Assembly: GCF_020080835.1 (NCBI RefSeq)
Contig: NC_058158.1
Coordinates: 10,726,001 to 10,790,000, forward strand
Source: Cotesia glomerata
Taxonomy: Eukaryota; Arthropoda; Insecta; Hymenoptera; Braconidae
Direction of reading: 5' to 3'
Length of the DNA stretch: 64,000 nt
Shown here: positions 24,178 through 36,360 of the stretch, piece by piece
Numbering within the stretch: the stretch's first letter is position 1
How the letters are laid out: each line of letters opens with the position of its first letter
Translations under genes and position numbers: made by a program
The notes under the pieces: model-generated
The model's database searches: none
Seen by the model: only the letters and a program-made list of their open reading frames with translations
Told to the model about the DNA's origin: nothing

Positions 24178-26597
24178 GCTTTCCGAACTTATTACGGAGA
24201 TATTTTATATGTTTTATGAAAAATCACAAGGAACTTCCGTTCTTTGAAGTCTTGTATTTGACTAGGCAACACCGCTTGCGCAGTTACCCAAAGCATAAGC
24301 AACCGTGGTTTTTTAAATGCTAGAAGATCTTAGTCATTTTAGTTAGACAGTAAAAATAAATAAATTTTAAGGTTAGGGAACTCTTGCGGTGTTGTCAAAT
24401 GTATACCAGTAATTCAGAGTGCTATATTTTTTATTAATCAATTAAATGTTAATAATTATTTAATGAGAAAATTTTTCGAAAATTTCCTCAAAATTGTTAT
24501 TAATTAATTTTAAGATGCATAACAAAAGTATTTCTACGTATTATTTTTTTATAGACATTCTTTACACTAGGAGGGTACTTGAATCTCCTTAATATTTACC
24601 AGAATAAAATAATATTTAAAATATTTAATAAAATATTATTCACACATGATAATAATATTAATAATTAATCTTAGATCCCGATCCACATGTATCAATAACG
24701 CCGAATTAATTAAAATGTAAATTTAGTTAGCAAGCTATTCATAATAAAACCGTTAATCTCGTTTAAAGATAAAGCACCTCGTAAATTCCGATTCCAAGAT
24801 TCGTGATCTGGCGAGTGAGTATATGAGACACAAACTTTACTTGAGCTCTGAGCTCTGGGCTGGGCCTACACGTCCCCATTAATATAATATAATATAATAT
24901 CAAGCCTTTTTATTTTATAAACGCCCTAAAAATTTTATTATCTTGCACTTCTGATCGACGGCGCACAAACTTTAAGAGGATGATTTACACCGAGGCGGAT
25001 AAAACGTGTTTTACGATTAAAACCACCCCACTGTCGACGCTCCGAGAAATTTATATTAATATTAAATATAATAACAATTTTTTTTTTTTTTTTAATTTTG
25101 GCTGGAATTTATTCGCGAATTTTATTCACCGATCAATCACCAACTTTAATAAAATTGCTTATGAAAAAGTTTCGGTGATGAGATGACATGCATAGAAAGC
25201 GAATGAATAAAAAATATAATGTATACTATTATGTAGTAGGTGTAAAGTTTACTCGCGATCTATGGAACGCGAAAGTTCTTATCATGTTTTTCGTCCAATC
25301 GCACGTTGGATTGCCATTAAAAGTTTAAGCAGATTCGAGAATCAGATTGTAAATGAGAAAAACTTTTATAAAATCTTCATTTCTCATTTTCATTACCCTT
25401 ACTTTTCCTTTTATCATTTAAAATTCTTTTGTTTTATTTTAAGACTTGGATTTTCTTGTCTTTGCTAAATTAATAAAATTTATTTGAAAGCTGGAATGGG
25501 ATTTGATTTCTTAAAGATAACGAGAACTTGTTAATTTATTGAAATAAGAGTGGTAGTAAAATTTTATTGAGTCGATAAAAAAATATCTAATTTTTCATTT
25601 TAAAAAATAGTTAAAGATTATTTATAAGCTTTTAAAAAAATTTTGCAGAAATTTTTTAAATTATTGCATTTAAAAACTATTAAAAAAAAATCTAATAAAA
25701 TTTTTTTAAGCTTTAAATTTTTTTAAATTGTTAAAAATTTTTAAATTTGAGATTTCAACTTTAATCTTAAATAATTTTTGAAAAATTGAATTTATCGAAA
25801 AATTATGAGACTTTTTTTTTAGAGCATTTAATTTCCTTCAAAAATATATCTTATATTTTTTTATATGTTGTTTGGAAAACAAGATATAAAATTTAGAAGC
25901 TTAAAAAAATTTTTTTTCGTTATTTAAATAGAAACTTAAAATTTTTTTAAAAATTTAAAAATTATTTAAAAAAAAAATTGTCTATTTCTTTTTAAAAGCT
26001 CTTAAATAAATACATAAATTTATTGACTTTTTAATAAGAAATTATTAAAAAATTTATATGCAAGAAGTAAAATTTTTATAATAAAATTGCCAAATAAATT
26101 TATTCAAAGATGGGTTCCGCATTTGTAGTTAAATGTCTCTATTCAGTCAGTGACATTAATTCTGTAAACTTGTTAAATTAAAATACTTAAACATCGGCTC
26201 TTGTAAATAAAATGTTTTGAGAGGCTCACTCGAATACGAAGTTAGTATAGGACTACTCGGAAAAGATTTATCGCGCTTACTAACAAGCCCGTATCTAGTC
26301 TCCGTGGCTTTTACTTTCTTATTTTTATCACTCGACTAATATGTGTACATAATCTGCTGCGAAAGAAAGAATAATAAATATCGCGGGCCTGAAAAAACAA
26401 TTAAGATATTCCTGTGTAATTTATAACTTATCTTCAGCTCGTAAATTCAACAGCCTAGAATCAGAGTTAGATTCAACTCGATGAATTATTCTGACAGCAT
26501 CATCAATTCATAATATTATTTTATTATTTTTATATTAGTTTATTTTATTTTTATATTATAAACAACAATTACAATTTTAAACTATTTTTTGTTCCAG
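24178..26597. other. Intron sequence upstream of the PTB exon
   Basis: AT-rich; (ATAAT)n near 24881-24901, a poly-T at about 25080, and long A/T-only stretches at 25560-26100. The last ~80 bases are pyrimidine-rich before the exon acceptor. Confidence 0.4.
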
Positions 26598-26744
26598 CGA
26601 GTGCAAATGGCCCATGCGTTGAGGCGCATTTCATACGCGACTTGTGAATTACAGCACGCGCAATTCAGTTTTCTTGCGCGAGAACCGAGAGCTCATTTCA
26701 CGATACAATATTGTCATTCTTTCATCACTGAATCACCTGAACAG
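26598..26744 (+). CDS. Internal PTB-domain exon, SH2D5-like adaptor gene
   Basis: This 147-base segment is markedly richer in G+C than its surroundings. A pyrimidine-rich acceptor (TTTTTTGTTCCAG) precedes it and a strong donor (CAG|GTAAGA at 26745) follows it. Only one frame is open, giving 49 codons, phase 0 at both ends. The peptide runs from RVQMAHALRRISYATC through QFSFLAREPRAHF to a final CHSFITESPEQ. The block MAHALRRI-Y, then (A/S)F-(V/L)AR-PR, then CH-F resembles the PTB domain of SH2D5 as I remember it; other PTB families (Numb, Dab, Shc, GULP) fit less well. The final PTB helix, expected next, is absent here and must be in a following exon. A threefold AT-rich tandem repeat begins just after the donor. 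The coding call is firm; orthology to SH2D5 is inference. Confidence 0.82.
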
Positions 26745-26785
26745 GTAAGAACAATTTAAAAAAATTTCCTATCCATTTTTTTTTC

Positions 26786-27330
26786 GCTTAAAAAATTATC
26801 TTTTTTTTTCATAAAAAAAAACAAATTAATTTTTTCAATTAAAAATTTACTGGCAAAAAAAATTTTTAACCCTTAAATCCAAAATTTTTATTAAAAATGA
26901 CAAAATATAATTTTTTAACTAATTAATTAACAAAACAAAATGAAGTTTTTGCTTAAAAAATTATCTTTTTTTTTCCATAAAAAAACAAATTAATTTTTTT
27001 AACTAAAATTTTACTTGCAAAAAAACTTTTTACCCTTTAAATCCACAATTTTTATTAAAAATAGCTCAAAACATAATTTTATAACTCTAAATTTTTTTAA
27101 CTAATTAATCAACAAAATAAAATGAAGTTTTCGCTTAAAAAATTATCTTTTTTTTCCATAAAAAAACAAATTAATTTTTTTAATTAAAAATTTACTTACA
27201 AAAAAACGTTTTAACCTTTAATTCCTCAATTTTTATCAAAAATAGCTCACAATATAATTTTATAACTCTAAATTTTTTTAACTAATTAACCAACAAAAGA
27301 AAATGAAGTTTTTGCATAAAAAATGATCAT
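26786..27330. repeat. Three to four tandem copies of a ~175 bp AT-rich unit
   Basis: GCTTAAAAAATTATC occurs at 26786, 26951 and 27133, and a variant GCATAAAAAATGATC at 27314; each of the first three units continues with CATAAAAAAACAAATTAATT. It begins only some 40 bases inside the intron after the PTB exon. Confidence 0.8.
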
Positions 27331-28833
27331 ATCCCCGCCGATAAAAAAATTATTGAAAACAATAATTAATTTTTTAAATTTAAATTGACAAAATAAATAA
27401 AAATTGCTAGAAATATTTTGTAATAAAAATTATTTAAAAGAAATAAAATTTTCTATAAAAAATTGCATTAAAAAATGATCAATGAGCAGCGATCGATAAT
27501 CGATAGATCAAGGATCATTTGCAGCCGTCGGATATCTTAATTTCTTCTTTACCATTTACCGAACGGTCTCTACTTTCTTCAATATCAAATAAATCAACAA
27601 ACCATTTATTTTAAAGTGCACCTGGAAAGTAATTTAATTCTAATTATAATTAATTAAATAAATGAATATACAATAAGGTCACACATCTGTCCGACTATAT
27701 CTTGTATAATCACTCAAAATGTTAATAATTTTTTTCTGAATAGTAATTGGGCTTAAACATCTGTACAGAGGTTAATATTAATTGCCGAGAGAGTGACATA
27801 TGACGGAATGTCTGTTCCAGAACGTTAAACGTCTCGTAGCACATGCATAAATAGTGATTATGCAAACTAATGCAAGTCACAAGCATAAATGTACCACTCA
27901 CCCGATTAAACTATTGCTGAAAATTACTGTTTATAAACATAATAACTATTACATTACCATGCAAATCTCTCTTTTAATTAAACTTTCCGGAAAAGTTATT
28001 TATTGCTTCACAAATCAATAGATCGATTATTTCAAAAAAACATTCCAGGAAATTACTAATTATTATTTCTATCGCTGATTAATAAGTGCCAAGTTTTTTT
28101 TACTTATTTTCGAACTCTTTCTCTCCAGCGGGTTTAATTAATATCCGGTATAATGTACAGAATGGCTAATGGTGTGATATTATTGCACCTCATTAGCATT
28201 GTTATTGCCAGCATCTGCAGCAATAGACGAAACACTTGAATTAATTCGTCATTCTGCTTAAACACTGCAGTAATTGGAAATTTGTAATTGTCTATTTCTA
28301 AATTCATATCATGTAAGAAATTTTATCACTCGTTACTACGATGTTCCTTAAATTAAATTAATACAATTATATCAAATTTAATTATAAGGAACTTGGCTGA
28401 GAATTTTGCAGTAAAATTTATTTTTTTATTCTTTGAATTTTTTGCAATAAAAATTCAAGTAGCTGAAGAAAATAATTACAGTCCGTAATATTCTAGTTTT
28501 TCTTTTTTTTTTGGGTAATAATATTTAATATTGTATTGTATCTAAACTTTAATAACCATAATAAAAATAATAATGATGATAATAAACCCGAGTTTACAAA
28601 TAAGGCCGCAAGTATGACGGGACAAAAAATAATTCCTTTGACAGTTATTTTTATTCGATGGAATCGGAGACACTGAAAATAAAATATTAAAAAATTTTTG
28701 AACAGAAGATGAAGATTCAGAAGCAGATATACTGAAGAATCGTCAAACGATTCGGACTTTTTTCACCCCGATTGTCGGTACTGCAAAACCAGAAGTTTAA
28801 GGACCAGTTGTTGTAAAATTGCAACCGGTCATT

Positions 28834-29160
28834 GACATTTTTCATTTTTTATTTTATAAAAATTCATAAATTTACTTTTTTTTTCGACTAATTTTAATAT
28901 TTATTTTTCAGTAATTAATTATTCAAATTTCACTAAAAAATATGAAAATTAGTTCAGCAAATATTGAATAATTTTAAGAATTTTTTTAAGAAATAAACAT
29001 GACATTTTTCATTTTTTATTTTATAAAAATTCATAAATTTATAATTTTCTTCGACTAATTTTGATATTTATTTTTCAATAATTAATTATTCAAATTTCAC
29101 TAAAAAATATGAAAATTAATTCAGCAGATATTGAATAAGTTTAAGAATTTTTTCAACAAA
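28834..29160. repeat. Tandem duplication, 167 bp unit
   Basis: GACATTTTTCATTTTTTATT starts at 28834 and again at 29001, and the two units remain very similar through ACTAAAAAATATGAAAATTA. Confidence 0.85.
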
Positions 29161-30928
29161 ACATGGCAAAAAAAATTGACTTGTAGAAATTTTAAGGAAT
29201 TAAAAATGCAATTTTTGAAAGTAATTTTTCAGAACAAATTTTTTTGTTAAAAAAAATTAGACTGCTAACTTTAATGTCATCTAAAAACTTCTTGATTTAA
29301 TAAACTGAGATCGGAGATCGGTAAGCCACTTTTAATAGTCTCATCTAAGTTGTTGTTTTGGGAAAATTATTACAGTGAACTTAATCTAAATTGTATGAAG
29401 AAAATTCATCTTTATCAAGCAGAGATTTACTCAACATACATCCTGGATACCAGCAAAAACTCGATGTTTGTTTCACATATGGTGCAATTTTTTGCGTCTC
29501 CGGAACTTGTATGTAAAGTTAAAATAACTAATTTAATTAAATTAATAAAAAAAATCAAATTATAATTTTAATATCGTAAATGTGTTTAAAAAAAATTTAA
29601 CAAAAAAAATTGTACCTGAAGAATAGAAGTATTAGCTGGTGCAATTTATGAAAAATGAAGACACAATATAATATTTTAGGTTGTCTGTATTTATGTACGT
29701 ATATTATAGACCGTGACGTTATATTGTCGACATTTATTCCTCATAGACGTATATATCTTATCCTATATCCAGGAAAATATAAAATAGATTCTTGCATGCA
29801 TCGTCTACAGACATGGATGGATTTCCTTTGAAGAGATTTTAAATTGCTCTTATTTTCTATAACGCATGCATGACAACTTTTATTTTTTTCATTTTTCATT
29901 TCATTTCTTTTTACCTTTTCCCATTTTATATAAATTTCATCTCGCTTTATATACTTCCTCAAAGACTTTTTTTATCATAAACTCGTTTGCTTTAAAAAAT
30001 TATTTCACATTTTGGCGTAATACACATTTTACCTTTTTATTAAAATTAAACCACAGTTTTTAAACTTAATGCTAAAATAATTGCAAAAAATTTAAACTTC
30101 TGAAGAAACAAATGGCGTTGAAGCCTGTTCCCTTATTTGCCGGTCTTTTTTGCATTAACCATTTGCAATGACTCACGGGAGACATTATAAACTTCAATAA
30201 CGATTCTTCAAAGTCTTTCTTCGACGAACGTGAATAAGTTTACTTTATTTCTTCACTAGCCACTCTCTATAAATTATTTTATCGATTTAGTTTGTTTAAA
30301 AATTATAAAACTTTTGCAATCTACCACCGAGCGTGAGTTATTGAAGCTTAATAGGCGTGCAAGCTATATAATTCACATCAGCGGTAACAACAAACCCCGA
30401 GCCGAGCATCCGATGAAAAAAAATCCTTCTGTCATGCTTATGATCATTGTACTAAGAATTCCGACGAGTTTTATTAAAATACGGCAGGTGCAAAGGAGCA
30501 AGAAAAACGAATTGCCGTGTCTGAAGAAATACTCGCTATTTTGATGTTCTACTTCTCTATTTTATTTTATTTAAATTCATAGTAACATTCTCGTTATTTT
30601 TATTATTATTATTATTATAACGAATGTTTTTAAAAAAGGGAAAATTTTATCTATTTTTTCTAAGTGAGGAGTATTTTTCTCAGAAGTGTTCAATGTCAGA
30701 GTTTTATAAGTTTGTCTTTAGAAAAAAATTTCTAACTGTAAAAAATTGTACTTTTGTGGAACCTTGGGTCTCGGAAATTACCACTTAGGGTCGACAGAAA
30801 ACAGAAGTAAATAACAACTGAGTTTATTAATTATTATCATCAAGATTTTATTTAAAAAAATTTATTTGATTCAAAAAAAAAATTCTTGAACTTAAATTAT
30901 CACTTTAAAGGATTTCGTTAATAATTTT
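29161..30928. other. Non-coding sequence, no gene seen
   Basis: AT-rich with open frames of at most 76 codons, none flanked by convincing splice sites; a mixed patch at 30310-30540. Confidence 0.35.
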
Positions 30929-31618
30929 ACTATGTGACTGCTGTAATTTGTGAAATATAAATAAATAAAATTTTGCTTTATTAAATAATGAATTTTGTTA
31001 TATTGCACTTTACTTTCTTAACTATTGACATTTTTAAAGATATAAGCTCATCCCGATGTTATACTCATCAAGAGCTTTCATTTGAGTACCCACATGCATT
31101 TTTGATATATTTTTCATATATACATGTATATATAATATATATTTTGAAAATATAAGCTTATCCCGATGTTACACTCATCAAGAGCTTTCATTTGAGTACC
31201 CACATGCATTTTGATATATTTTTCATATATACATATATATAATATATATAAATATATGAAAAATTAATGTGGGTACTCAACTGAAAGGTCTTGATGAGTG
31301 TAGCATCGGGATGAGCTTATATCTTAAAAAATGTCAATAGTTCACAAGATAGAAGGTCATTTCTTAATTATTGACATTTTTTAAGATACAAGCTCATTCC
31401 GATGTTACACTCATCAAGACCTTTCATTTGAGTATCCACATCAATTTTTCATATATTTATATATATTATATATATGTATAGATGAAAAATATATAAAAAT
31501 GCATGTGGGTACTCAAATGAAAGGTATTGATGAGTGTAACATCGGGATGACCTTATATCACTAAAAATGTCAACAGTTCACAAGATACAAGGTCATTTCT
31601 TAATTATGTATCTAGAGA
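30929..31618 (-). mobile_element. Helitron copy 6, truncated at both ends
   Basis: Begins inside the 3' hairpin (ACTATGTGACTGC) without CTAG and ends after TATCTAGAGAT without the TC end. It has an extra left arm, one normal module, and a second module (about 31378-31560) in inverted orientation relative to the first. Confidence 0.7.
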
Positions 31619-32854
31619 TTTTTTAGCTTGAAATTCTTAAAAATAATTTTTTAGTTCAAAATTTTTTCTCCAAAATCAAGTCAATCTTTTAAAATAAAAA
31701 TAAATTTTTTTAATTTTCATTTCTTACGTACATTTCAATGTTCGTAATAATAACCCGAGTCCAGGCAGCAAAAATATACAACATAAAAAAAAAGATGTGC
31801 ATTAAGGTCTTGAGAAAAGAACGTGATAATTTTTGCTTGGATGGACCTCGAAGAAATTTTCCAGTACTTTGTCTCCAATTTTCAGATGATGATATCTATA
31901 AATTTTTTCTCTTACTTCGAAAATAACAAAATAAAAAAGTCGGTGGTCTTAGCAAATCGATGCCCGAGGCACGGAAACCTTCTTCGGCCTGAAATTTACA
32001 AAGGGACCTTGAAGAAAATACGAGAACTACTGAAACTAGTAGCATAAAGGAAAGAGAGAGCAGAGTTTGCACTTGGAAGTTTATGGGTCTTTTCTTCCTC
32101 TTCCTCTTCCTTTTCCTCTATTTTTATTTTCTCCACCCTGGCGCTGGAGCTCGTCTTTCTTAGCTCCTCGTCCAGAGTGGAGCTAGCCGATCGTTTTATA
32201 TTGTGAATAGAAGGAGAATAAGAATCCAAGTCGTTCGTGCATTTAGTCAATCTTTCCAGTAGCAACTTTCTCAGATTAAAGTTTCAACTACTCACTAGTG
32301 AATTTAGTGATTCGCACGAGTTACCCTCTAGTATAACCTTTTATTCAACCACTTTCGTTTTTACTTTAATTTTGTTTTAAATAAACTCCTTTTTCACGGG
32401 CTATTAGACTCCCGCCACTTATGTTCATTTTCATTTTATTAAATATCTTCTTCTTACTTTTCTTTTTCTCTTTTTACTCTTCTAAGCAACCGTGAAAACC
32501 TAGTGAACTATTTTTAGCTCTAGGAAGTCCAAAATAAATGTGATAGAAGATGAAAAGGATCTGGTTTAAGAGACAAAAGTAGAAAAAAAAACGAAATTGA
32601 CGTGTCCATCCGGAGCTCGTTTAATTAAGTGCGTCACAGTAGCACAAGCGTTAAGAAATTCCGAGAAAACTCAAAGGTACGAGTGAGGAGTGTGTAATGA
32701 CCCAACTTATTTTATCCCAAGTCGTAGATTAGACTCTACTAAGCTTGCCGTGAAAATTTTTCTTTCAACTATTTTGCTACCGTGTGACCTAAATATTTTT
32801 TAAGAAATAAATTCTTTTTTTTTTATTTTTAAAATTTAATATATTAAGAATATA
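31619..32854. other. Non-coding sequence with CT/GA-rich tract
   Basis: A CTTCCTC-type pyrimidine tract at 32085-32130 gives a Glu-rich open frame on the minus strand, which is low complexity rather than a gene. Nothing else stands out. Confidence 0.35.
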
Positions 32855-33227
32855 CTGACAACCTTGCAGTCACTACGTGACTGCCAAGACTTATAAATTA
32901 TAAATAAATAAAATTTTGATTTATTGAATAATGAATTTTGTGAAATTGCACTGTACTTTTTTAACTATTGACTTTTTTAAAGATATAAGCTCATCCTGAT
33001 GTTATATTCATCAAGAACTTTCATTTGAGTACCCACATGCATTTTTGATATATTTTTCATATATACATATATATAAATATATAAAATATATGAAAAATTG
33101 ATGTAGGTACTCAAATGAAAGCTCTTGAGGAGTATAACATCGGGATGAGCTTATATCTTTAAAAATGTCAATATTTCTCAAGATAAAAGGTCATTTCTTA
33201 ATTATGTATCTAGAGATAGACAATTTT

Positions 33228-33291
<64 letters not shown>

Positions 33292-33565
33292 CTATATTTT
33301 AAAGATATAAGCTCATCCCGATGTTACATTCATGAAGAGCTTTCATTTGAGTACCCACATGCATTTTTGATATATTTTTCATATATACATATATATAATA
33401 ATATATAGTATATATGAAAAATTGATGTGGGTACTTAAATGAAAGATCTTGATGAGTATTACATCGGGATGAGCTTATATCTTTAAAAATGTCAATATTT
33501 CTTAAGATAAAAGGTCATTTCTTAATACACTGGCAACAAAATTTTTCTTATTCTCTTAATATAGA
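32855..33565 (-). mobile_element. Helitron copy 7, with long AT microsatellite
   Basis: The left end reads CTGACAACCTTGCAGTCAC, CTAG mutated to CTGA; the right end ATATAGA|T is intact. Two palindromic modules (about 32985-33170 and 33303-33485) are separated by an (AT)n tract. Confidence 0.75.
33231..33289. repeat. (AT)n microsatellite
   Basis: About 29 uninterrupted AT units between two palindromic modules of Helitron copy 7, likely expanded from the TA-rich centre of a module. Confidence 0.95.
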
Positions 33566-34486
33566 TTAAATATTATTTTTAATGAGCTTTTATTATTAAG
33601 AAGAATTCAATTTTTTACTCCATAACTTTCAAAAAATTTAAATAATCAAATAAAAATTTATTTTTCCATAAATTTTCTTATGAATGATAAATATCCTCAT
33701 TATAATTTTTTACAGACACTTAATTGTTTAAAAAAATATAATTAGCTGTATTGACTTTAAGCACTCGAGGTCAGCATTTATCTCACCTTCTCCTTGATAG
33801 AATAATTCCATAAAATTATCCAATTATTCTCCAATATAGTGTAGAGGCTTTTCAATAACCCTCTAGAAAAAAAAAAAAAAAAAAAAAAATAGACAATTTT
33901 TTCCGGCAATACAAACAACTTGCATTTTAAACAGTAATTATCTTTAATGGCCCTTAAATATATAATTTTATCATAATATTAACATAATGCAAATAAACGA
34001 TAAAATAAAGTAGCAAGAAGATTCATTAGAAGTTAATTTTTCCTTCAATACACGGTTTATTATTATCTTTATCATATATTACAGTATCAGTATCACACAC
34101 GCTATGTGTTCCATTGTACGGAGCAAAAAAAAAAACAGAGCAACATATTGTATATTCCGATAAACCTTGAAGACATGAATATACCTTTTTTTAATCTCCC
34201 TTCATTTGATACAAGCCTTTATCCTTAAATCTCCGATCGTTACGCAAAACGGAGAGAATCACGACAGGAACCCGGCTCGTTTCCGCTTACGATCGATACA
34301 CCACCATAATATAATGCTAGTCGGATAATAATCGAGAAGTAGATAAGTCGCGCAACCGCGTGGGTAATGACACATACCCTCTGGCCAGATCTTTACCTTA
34401 CTACGACGACTTTAAATAAAAAAATGAAAATTTTTCTTACGATGTAATATACTGTGGATATATAAAATAGGATCGCTCCAAGAATA

Positions 34487-34864
34487 CACTGAGAGACAAT
34501 TTTATTTAATAGTAGTAAAATTTTATTACTATTTAATAAAACGTTTATTTGGCTAATAAAGGGAAAGGGGAAATAAACAAGTGGGTTAGGTTACGATGTC
34601 TCGGTGAAACATCTTTATACTATTTATTTATTAAACGATTTTACTGTGAAAATATATTTGAGTATATTATAATTAATTGATGAATATTATTTTTTTTTTT
34701 TGAAATTATTTGTTTCAATGACTTAATATTCGTATTAAAAACACATATTAGTATTTAAGAAAATTTTATTCATATGGAATATAATTTTATTACTATTAAC
34801 TAAGTTTTTTTTTCAAGTCCAAATAAACTTTTTTATTACTATTAAATAAAATTGTCTCTCAGTG
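34487..34864. mobile_element. MITE family C, 378 bp, TA target duplication
   Basis: Ends CACTGAGAGACAATTTTATT and its inverse at 34845-34864, flanked by TA (34485-34486, 34865-34866). Sub-terminal TTTAATAGTAGTAAAA is also inverted at the right. No coding. Fits Tc1/mariner-type MITEs. Confidence 0.8.
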
Positions 34865-35353
34865 TAGAAATAGAAATAGAAATACAAATAAAATGGAGAA
34901 GAATATCTAAGCCGATTTGAGATTGAGAAGATCTGAGAGAACGGCACGAATTTGTATTGGTACCAATAGTCGTACGACGATTCTACCGTCTCAAGTTCGC
35001 GCGGAATGAGGCTGACCTTGGCATTCTCATCCAGATAATAATGACTTGGCTGTATAGAAAAACGGTAAGCTCGAAAATCGTTAAAAAACACCCGGAGATA
35101 ACAATGAAAGAAACAAATTTACCGTGTCATTTTTATTCGACATGCTTTTTATTTTTATCTCAACATTGTATTTGTTCATCTTCATCCAAATTCTTTCTAT
35201 AGTATTCTCAATTTTTATTTTATTTAGTTGCACATTTTTACAATTTTAAAAAGATAATTATTTTGACATTTAGATACATTAAAATTTTTTTTTTTATAAA
35301 AATTTATTTCAAATATTTTTCAAATAATCTAAATAAAAATTTTTGTATCTATA

Positions 35354-36358
35354 CACTGTAAAAAATCCGGAGTGAATCGGGAGTGAATTTCACTCCCATC
35401 ACTCGGAGTTTCGGAGAGAAGTAATTAATCACTCAGCGTAGAGAGTGAACCCGGAGTTTTTATTTGCGGAGTGATTTCAGAGTGATTTCGGAGTGATTTC
35501 GAATTTCTCTCCGAAAAACATCCGCGTTCGGAGTTTTTAAAATAAATAAAATAAGGATGAATTTTTGTTCTACAAAAAAAATCTCAAAACTAATTTACTA
35601 TTAATTTTTTTTAACAAATTTCAAAAATTCATATTTTTGAAAAAACAAAAAACACAGTTCCAAAAATTTCAGGATCTTTTAAGATTGGTACAAGGTAGAA
35701 CACAAAAAAATTTGAGCCAAAAATTTATTGTTGACGCTCAATGTTGACAATTTTCAAAAATTCAAAATTTCACAAATTGGAGATTTTTAAAAATTTTTTT
35801 TTGGAATTTTTTTTTTAATAGCCCCAAGTATTCCCTTTGAAACTTACTCAATGCGATTTTTTTAATTGCAATAATTTTCGAGATTTTTAAAACATAAGTT
35901 TAAAAAATATGGAAAATAGTGAAGTTTTGGATTTTGCATAACTTTTGAAAAAAATTTTTTTAATTTTTTTTCTTTGGCAGAACTTCGTTATAAGATAAAA
36001 GAAAACTTCTGACCAAAATTTGTCCAAATCGAAAGAGATCGAGTCCAACTATTGGTCGATTTGACGTGGAATGACCCAAATAAAAACATTATAATAATAA
36101 TTAAAATGAAATATTATTAAAAATAATAAATTAAATTTTTAATAATTAAATATAAAAAGGGTTTATAAAAATATTTTCTTTACAAAAATTTATTTATTTC
36201 TAAATTCTTTTATTTTGGGAGTGAATGCGGAGTGAATTTTATTATTAATAAAAATTAACTCCTTCTCGGAGTAAATATCACTTCCGCTGGGAGTGAATCA
36301 ATTAAAAATCATTCACTCTTCATTCACTCCGCGTTCACTCCGCAAATTTTTTGCAGTG
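35354..36358. mobile_element. MITE family D, 1005 bp, TA target duplication
   Basis: Starts CACTGTAAAAAATCCGGAGTG and ends with the inverted CACTCCGCAAATTTTTTGCAGTG form, flanked by TA at 35352-35353 and 36359-36360. Both sub-terminal regions are arrays of GGAGTGA (left about 35374-35500) and mainly its complement (right about 36215-36345). The middle is AT-rich with no recognisable transposase. Confidence 0.8.
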
Positions 36359-36360
36359 TA

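Larger units (their letters stand above)
37..26597 (+). other. Giant intron of the PTB-domain gene
   Basis: The 26,561-base interval between two phase-0 coding exons is taken as one intron because joining them restores a coherent PTB segment. It begins GTGAGT and ends TTCCAG. It holds five Helitron copies, two transposons nested in Helitrons, several MITEs, a tRNA-like SINE and local tandem duplications. A cassette exon inside cannot be excluded. Confidence 0.55.

Noticed and set aside
31996..32265. Glu-rich minus-strand open frame
   Set aside because: Arises from a CTTCCTC tract; low complexity with no promoter or splice context.
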